Made by a program: the position numbers and the translations under genes. A DNA stretch of 64,000 nucleotides from Aurelia coerulea (lineage: Eukaryota; Cnidaria; Scyphozoa; Semaeostomeae; Ulmaridae), in the NCBI GenBank assembly GCA_039566865.1, contig CM076959.1:19762501-19826500 (forward strand). Reading direction: 5' to 3'. Under the pieces are notes generated by a model that was not told the DNA's origin, did no database searches, and worked only from the letters and a program-made list of their open reading frames with translations. Shown here one piece after another: positions 58,601-64,000 of the stretch. Every line of letters begins with the position of its first letter. Position 1 is the first letter of the stretch.

Positions 58601-61600
58601 GGGCATTCATCGAAGCTCCAGTGACGAATTTTATTAAGAATACTGGCAATTTGAGTACTATTCTGTGAGAGGTTCCCGTCACACTGCAAGAAAGTAATAA
58701 TAAAGAAAGATTAGCTGAGAAAACAGATATAAATCGTGGCCCTGTTTATGAAGATGGCCTGGATAACACTGTAAAATCAAAAAGATTTGTATAAATAGTG
58801 GTCCAGCTAAAAGATCTGTCAGAAAAAACTGAAAAACATGAAAAAAGAATTAAGTTTAGATCAAAACCCGTTGAACTCCGGAATGCTCCATCGAAAATAT
58901 CCTTCAAAAAGCAACTGAAAATTTACTTACTGAACAAGGTCAATGAATAATTCAAAGCTATGTTTGACTCTGGCGCAATTTCTACTTTATTATATGAAAA
59001 TAAAATGTGTCTATCATAATTTCAAATTTTCGTAGGACAGGGGGGGGGGGCTCTCTCCTTGATTAGTTTACCTATTGAGAGAGCTCCTCCTTTAAGTAAT
59101 TCCCTCCATACAATTTATTCTCTTCTCTTCTCTGTATTTGTATATTGTATTAATTTTCCGTACCAATGTATTAATTTTCTGTAATATTTTCTTTTTCCTT
59201 GTAGTTTAGTTAGCTGTTAGTATGTTAAATTGTAAATTGTATGAAGTGAATTTAAAATATATAAATTGAAACTGAAACTGAAAATTTCATACCTGAACTG
59301 AACGATTAAAAGTGGTTGTTCCGTGAAACTACATTGGCATTCTAACATAATAGACTGTTGCATCTGTGCTCCTCCGTCGATGGTCGGTGGTACGGGTTCC
59401 TCTTTTCCTGCTAGTTCTGTCAAAAGTTAAGGAATCTTAGGAATTTTACAGTAATGTGTAAAATCGAGAACAAAGATTGACGAGAAACACTCCTTAAAGG
59501 GGCTGGGTCACGTAACCGTAAACAAATCTGTTATCTTTATAATCTATATTGTTGCCGGCACGCGCCCATTGTGTTCTGCACAGATTTTGGTGGATGGGGT
59601 GAATCCACGATAAAGTTACTTCTAAAAATCCATCAATATCTTTGCAATCTTACAACATATGGTTGTTTCGTTTGTTTCTCTCTGAAGTTCCAGAGTTCAT
59701 CTTGCACTGTCATTTTGAGAAAATTAGTGGAAAATCTGTGTGATATGGCCTGTCAAAAAAAACTGAAAAATCGTCGTTTCGAAAGAAGTTTGTTTACTTT
59801 ACGTGACCCAGCCCCTTAACTCGTGAGGTAAGTTAGAAACGCTCACGGCATTTGGACAAAATGTTGCTCCCGGAATATCAACGTAATAATATCTACAAAT
59901 GTCTTGTTTTACAGCCAATATGTTCAATTAGATTCAGAAATCTACCCAGCTTTAATCGGTCGTTTCTTCCTAAGGCTGTAGGGCATTTTCTTAAGAAAGC
60001 CCCGATCAAAACCCTGCAAAAATGAAAAAAAAGAGCGACCAAAATTTCGTTGATTTTCCTTCCTAACAACAACAGTGATATTTACAAGTATTAGCACATA
60101 AAATCCTCTTGGAAGAATAGAATCGCCCTAAATAACGTTCTTCCACCAACGGGGAAGACTTGTTCATCCTCCTGAGAGGAAATCACGTGCTAAAGCAAAG
60201 GAATGTCATTGCTGTACGGCAGAAATTGTGGGGGACTTTGGTGGGAGACTTTAGTGGGTGATTTTAGGCCACTTTCGAACTTTTTCGAGGGGGGGGGGGG
60301 GGCCTTCTCAGGCAGATTCATTATATCTTCGGAAGTGAGAGCTTGATTTCAGCCAAGAAAATTCTTAAAATTAACTTATCAACGTGTCGGACAAGATAAC
60401 AACAAATATAATTGCTATGATATTCAGGAGACAGCAGCCTTTCAAATACTGCGCGTTTTTTCTGAGTAGCCCGGTAGATTTTCTGTCAAGGTGAAAACTA
60501 CAAATGAATGGATACATTCGTTCAATAGACGTTTTATCTAATCTCCAAAAGTGTCTGGATCGAACGATATTTTTATACTTTCTTACACGCGAGGTTCGAT
60601 CGAATGGCGTTAGGGCTTCTATCACTATTGTGTACATTCGAAAATTCTACAAAATGTAGCAAAATGCCGTTCGATTCTGATTCTTTTCAGAATAGCTAAA
60701 AGGTCTATTAGCCAGCAATCTAAATAGCTATTCTACAAAAGAGTCTGGATCGAGCAATATTTTATACTTTTTCATACAAAAGGTTCGATCGAGTGGCGTT
60801 AGGGCTTCTATCACTATTGTGTACATTCGAAAATTCTACAAAATATATAAAGATATCATTCGATTCTGATTCTTTTTTAGAATAACTGAGAGGTCTATTA
60901 ACGAAAAGAACTTGATTTCATAATATGAAAGGATACTCGAACTCAAATCATCATTCATATGAAGAACTGTTGTAAAGCCAGTTAACGAATACGATGTTTT
61001 GTTGCCATAGAAAATCTTGATACTCCCTGCAAAATAAAAATACATCATCATTGTACCCAAACAGAAGACTCCTTCACAAAAGTGTCATTTAAAGGGACTG
61101 CTTCAACCAACATGCTTTGCACGGTGGAAGAGAGTTGTTTTACTGCTTCAAAGTACCAGTTAAATCTATAATCATGTAAGCACAGGGCTCAAATCTTTCA
61201 AATCTCTAAAAAGGTGGGTGTAAGATTCGATGATATTTTTCTTCGCACTGAATGGCTTGAAATGAACTTATGGTACTTTGCTGTAAATCTACCGTGGACA
61301 TTTTTTGATAGCTTGACTTTTTTCAAAATGGCAACAATTTAATTAGTTTTGAAAAATTCACGGAAAATTTTGAAAAAAAATCAAATTATCGTGAATCCTA
61401 AACCAATTGAGGAAAAATCATATAACTTTCAAGAAAACCATAGACTATAAAGGTCTACAATATGGTGGCAAGCAGAAATCTGTATCCTGTCTGGTTTAAG
61501 ATTTATTAATTTGATGACATCATAGCCTCGAATTTAATAAATGCTGCCATTTTGAAATTAATCAAGATATCAATAAATTTCCTCGGCAGATTTACAACAA

Positions 61601-63193
61601 AAAACCCGAAGTTCCTTCCAAGCCATTGAATTAAAAGAAAACTGTAATATAATAGACGATTACGCTAAAAATGGCGGCGAGGAACTTTTTACCAAGATGC
61701 ATTGCGTTCGAATAACGAATCTTTAAAGATTCTATAGGAATTCGATTGGAGAACGCAGTGAATCATGGTAAAAAGTTCCTAGCTGCCATCTTTAGCATAA
61801 TCGTCTATTTTACACGGACCTTTTAAAGATTTGAGCCCTACCACGAAGAACTGTTTGTACACCTCAAGAAGAAAGGAGATTGCATTTGAACTAAATCATA
61901 AGTTTATCGTAGATTTACCTTTCGTATTCTGATACTCTGATTTTATTCCAATCTGTATCAATTCATTCTCAAATAAAACTCCGTTATTCTTGCACACGAA
62001 TCTACAAAGAGACAGCGATATGATATAAACACAATTTATTTTCTATGTTTCTACCTAGCATCCGAAGGTAGTTTTTTAGGACGCTGAAAAGCTAAGTTTA
62101 TCGAAGCAGCGTCCTGGTCATTCCTCTCAATGTGACCACACCCCGTGATTCCTTTAGCCTGCAATTACAGAGAGTTGGCGACTCTCCTAACTCTACGTAG
62201 CAGGTTCGGCATGGTGGGGACTCGTACCGCCAACCTTCAGTGAAGCGTGCTGCCACTGAGTCATCCCCACTTTTGATCAAGAATTCAGTCAGGAATTTAC
62301 AGTCTAGGTATTCTGAAATCTGATCAGGGTAGCTTCAGCTAAAGAGAGATGTGTATTTTCAACTGAACATTTGCTCAAGATCACATGGCCTAAACAGTAA
62401 TCTCCTTCTGATACCCAGAACAAGATCACACGGGGAAATTCGATTTTACGAAGACGATTAATGCCTTTCGTCTAAATCAATTCGAAGCAATTCGTCTAAA
62501 TATTCACCGTGGAAGCTCTAATAAGCTCCCTGGGTGGCTTACCTGATTTAGGAGGCTACAGGGAGGGCTACTAGAGAGGAAGGTTTAATCATGAAGTCAC
62601 TCCAAGGCTATAGATGATAGCTTTTTAGGTCTTTTACTTCATATTTTGCGGAGTCAAAATACAATAGACCTTTTAGCTATTTTGAAAGAATCAGGATCGA
62701 ACGATATTTTGCTACATTTTGTAGAATTTTCGAATGTGCACAATAGTGATAGAAGCTCTAACGCCACTCGATCGAACGTCACGTATAAAAATGTATAAAA
62801 ATAACGCTCGATCTAGGCTCTTTTGTAGGATAGCTAAAAGGTCTATTGTGCGAGTCTCATGCACAACTTCAACGCAGTTTTAATCTCAAATCATATAAAG
62901 AATTAACATCAAAAACATGTTTCAACCATACATAAAAAATGTAAAATCCTTGGTATCTTCTCATATTTGATATAATTTCTGGCGTAGTAGACGGGAAGGG
63001 TTTATTTCTGAATAGACAAGAGGTAAACACAGCTGTTACAGTACTGAATAAAATCTAAAAACATTTACTTACTTTCTAACAATCTGATCAACGCCAGGTG
63101 TGACTGTAACATCTCCACCAATAGGAATTGCTGGTTCTGGGGGTGTGTCAAATATGTCTACCAATGGGGTGGCAGCTGCGGGTGCTGGGAAAC
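55623..63193 (-). CDS. AP2A: AP-2 complex alpha-adaptin, last eight exons (5' part outside window)
   Basis: Minus-strand exons: 63073-63193, 61919-62001, 60937-61026, 59293-59416, 58567-58683, 57916-57985, 56884-57018, 55623-55700. Split codons join in frame, about 272 aa. Recognisable animal alpha-adaptin blocks in order: [26 protein letters not shown], the ear sandwich segment ending [40 protein letters not shown] and the C-terminal [11 protein letters not shown]...ADQF. The Trp of RWKQL is the platform pocket residue that binds DPF/DPW/FxDxF motifs of endocytic accessory proteins. The first exon here ([18 protein letters not shown]) is hinge. The AP-2 complex links clathrin to cargo and PI(4,5)P2 at the plasma membrane. 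The ear is intact, so the gene looks functional. Introns carry many MITE copies. The exon 60937 donor (GTATCC) was chosen because it alone keeps frame and family alignment. Confidence 0.92.
55739..56261. mobile_element. CTCAAATCTTTAAA family, copy 3
   Basis: GGTTCCAAATCTTTAAAAAGG at the left and TTTTTACGCCGAGATAAAG..GGAACC at the right. AP2A intron between its last two exons. Confidence 0.78.
57112..57624. mobile_element. CTCAAATCTTTAAA family, copy 4
   Basis: GGCTCCAAATCTTTAAAATTGC and the inverse end ACCCACC..GAGTTAAAGATTTGGAAGC. Closely matches copy 3. AP2A intron. Confidence 0.78.
57630..57776. mobile_element. MITE, TAGACC/AGCTATTC family, truncated copy
   Basis: GTGTAGAATTTTCGAATGTG, GAAGCTCCAACACCAC and ACTCTTTCGCAGAATAGCT. 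It directly follows copy 4 of the CTCAAATC family. Confidence 0.65.
58178..58489. mobile_element. TTAA MITE, GGGGCTCCGTCGCC family, copy 2
   Basis: TTAAAGGGGCTCCGTCGCCA at the left; the right end (GGAAACGGAGCCCCTCTAA) is eroded. Internal TTTTCTGCAGTTTGTTCGGT and GCCACCAAG match 9017-9345. Confidence 0.82.
59494..59819. mobile_element. TTAA MITE, GGGGCTGGGTCACGTAA ends
   Basis: TTAAAGGGGCTGGGTCACGT at the left and ACGTGACCCAGCCCCTTAA at the right, both within TTAA. Internal AAACAAATCTGTTAT and TTTTGGTGG show kinship to the GGGGCTCCG family. AP2A intron. Confidence 0.87.
60525..60710. mobile_element. MITE, TAGACC/AGCTATTC family
   Basis: Ends ATAGACGTTTTATCTAATC and AATAGCTAAAAGGTCTAT. Internal GGTTCGATCGAATGGCGTTA. 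Tandem neighbour of 60724. Confidence 0.78.
60724..60900. mobile_element. MITE, TAGACC/AGCTATTC family
   Basis: ATAGCTATTCTACAAAAGAG at the left, AGAATAACTGAGAGGTCTAT at the right. It ends 37 bases below an AP2A exon (60937). Confidence 0.78.
61188..61840. mobile_element. CTCAAATCTTTAAA family, copy 5, with nested MITE
   Basis: AGGGCTCAAATCTTTCAAATC at the left and CTTTTAAAGATTTGAGCCCT at the right. The right arm is interrupted at 61653-61807 by another MITE. Confidence 0.85.
61653..61807. mobile_element. Nested TA-flanked MITE, GACGATTACGCTAAAAATGG ends
   Basis: TAGACGATTACGCTAAAAAT..GGAACTTTTTACCA and TGGTAAAAAGTTCC..TTAGCATAATCGTCTA are inverse. TA target site. Sits inside the CTCAAATC element, so it is younger. 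Confidence 0.85.
62098..62276 (-). mobile_element. tRNA-derived SINE, second type
   Basis: Minus strand: TGGGGATGACTCAGTGGCAG (A-box-like) and GGTACGAGTCCCCACC (B-box-like) about 45 bases later, then an unrelated body. In AP2A intron, opposite the SINE-free exons. Confidence 0.65.
62665..62845. mobile_element. MITE, TAGACC/AGCTATTC family, best-preserved copy
   Basis: TAGACCTTTTAGCTATTTTG and AGGATAGCTAAAAGGTCTA. It splits a copy of the element also present at 43130-43420 (TTTTGCGGAGTCAAA..TACAA | TTGTGCGAGTC). Confidence 0.82.
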
Positions 63194-63854
63194 CTGTGAG
63201 TTAGATTTAAGAAAATGAAACAAAAGATATTTAATATTCAAGAAACCAAGCGCTGTTAATTAAACAAATGTGGATAGACCTTAGCTGTAACTGGATAATT
63301 AAAAGCTTTCCAAGAGACACCCAAAGCAAAATTACTTCTTAAAAACTGAGCCATCTATTTAGCGAGATTTGCGTTCACGTACACGGAAATTTGATTTTGA
63401 AATTTGATTAAATTTTCAAGGCATTTTAATAAACTTCAAGAGAAAGAGGCACTGACATCGTAGAACAGGCAAATTTTGAGATTTTGCTCCATAAAAATTT
63501 GCGTCGCCCCAATTCTGGACATTTTCATGCGTGAATGTGGTTAGTCAAAATTTGCAGCTGAAGTCGTCTGGAATTAATCTTGATCATGACAACATCTCAA
63601 TGTAACGAAAGAGATATTTCATACATTATTTAACCGGTGACCTGGTCACTTTTTGTTAACTTTCCAACTTCGTAAACCAATGTCAATAAAGGCTTTCCGT
63701 ACAAAAACTCTAACGAACATACAATGAAGCATAGCCTCGTGTTGACAACAATAGATACCCTTGGGAACGAGGTTGCTTAACTTTCAAAAGAGCAAACGCA
63801 AGGATAGGATTTGGCCAAACAAAGATTGAATAAAATGTACAATAATGAGAACAT

Positions 63855-64000
63855 AGGGCTCAAATCTTTAAAACGGTTCAAATGCCGCCATTTGAAAAAT
63901 CAAGATATCAAAAAATTTCCACGGCATATTTACAGCAAAGTACCACAAGTTCCTTTCAAGCCATTAAATTCAAAGAAAAATGTCATAGAATTTTAAACCC
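63855..64000. mobile_element. CTCAAATCTTTAAA family, copy 6 (cut by window end)
   Basis: AGGGCTCAAATCTTTAAAACGG, CCACGGCATATTTACAGCAA and TCAAGCCATTAAATTC as in the other copies. Confidence 0.7.

Overview
The window looks like nuclear DNA of an animal, most likely a cnidarian (anthozoan-like). That guess is an inference from the gene families and from AT-rich, intron-rich DNA crowded with short inverted-repeat transposons. Coding exons are short, have GT/AG borders, and are scattered in long introns. No bacterial, viral or organellar genes were recognised.

Layout: (1) 1-24357 is a cluster of three tetraspanin genes. TSPAN-C is on the minus strand (exons 1-5; its 3' end lies off the left edge). 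TSPAN-A (5378-12159) and TSPAN-B (15471-24357) are tandem paralogues on the plus strand. C and A are divergent. (2) 26966-30709 is a six-exon secreted chymotrypsin/elastase-like serine protease on the minus strand. (3) 33467-34888 is an intronless DEG/ENaC/ASIC-type channel on the plus strand. (4) 39200-44656 is a fourth tetraspanin, TSPAN-D (minus, CD63-like with six loop cysteines; last exon not found). An orphan tetraspanin first exon lies at 48453-48512. (5) 55623-63193 holds the last eight exons of the AP-2 alpha-adaptin gene (minus; ear domain and part of the hinge; 5' end off the right edge).

All four tetraspanins share one exon plan: about 63, 192, 75, 105, variable, 84 and a short last exon, with every boundary in phase 0. 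They are therefore gene duplicates. Tandem repeats repeatedly sit on their exon edges and carry copied splice sites. TSPAN-B has three candidate terminal exons.

The remaining sequence is mostly transposon debris: several miniature inverted-repeat (MITE) families, some with readable target-site duplications (TTAA, 8 bp, TA), tRNA- and 5S-like SINEs, LINE reverse-transcriptase fragments, fold-back palindromes and minisatellites. The genes do not form a pathway; each is an independent transcription unit. All exon models were read by eye from splice sites, frame and family similarity, without transcripts.
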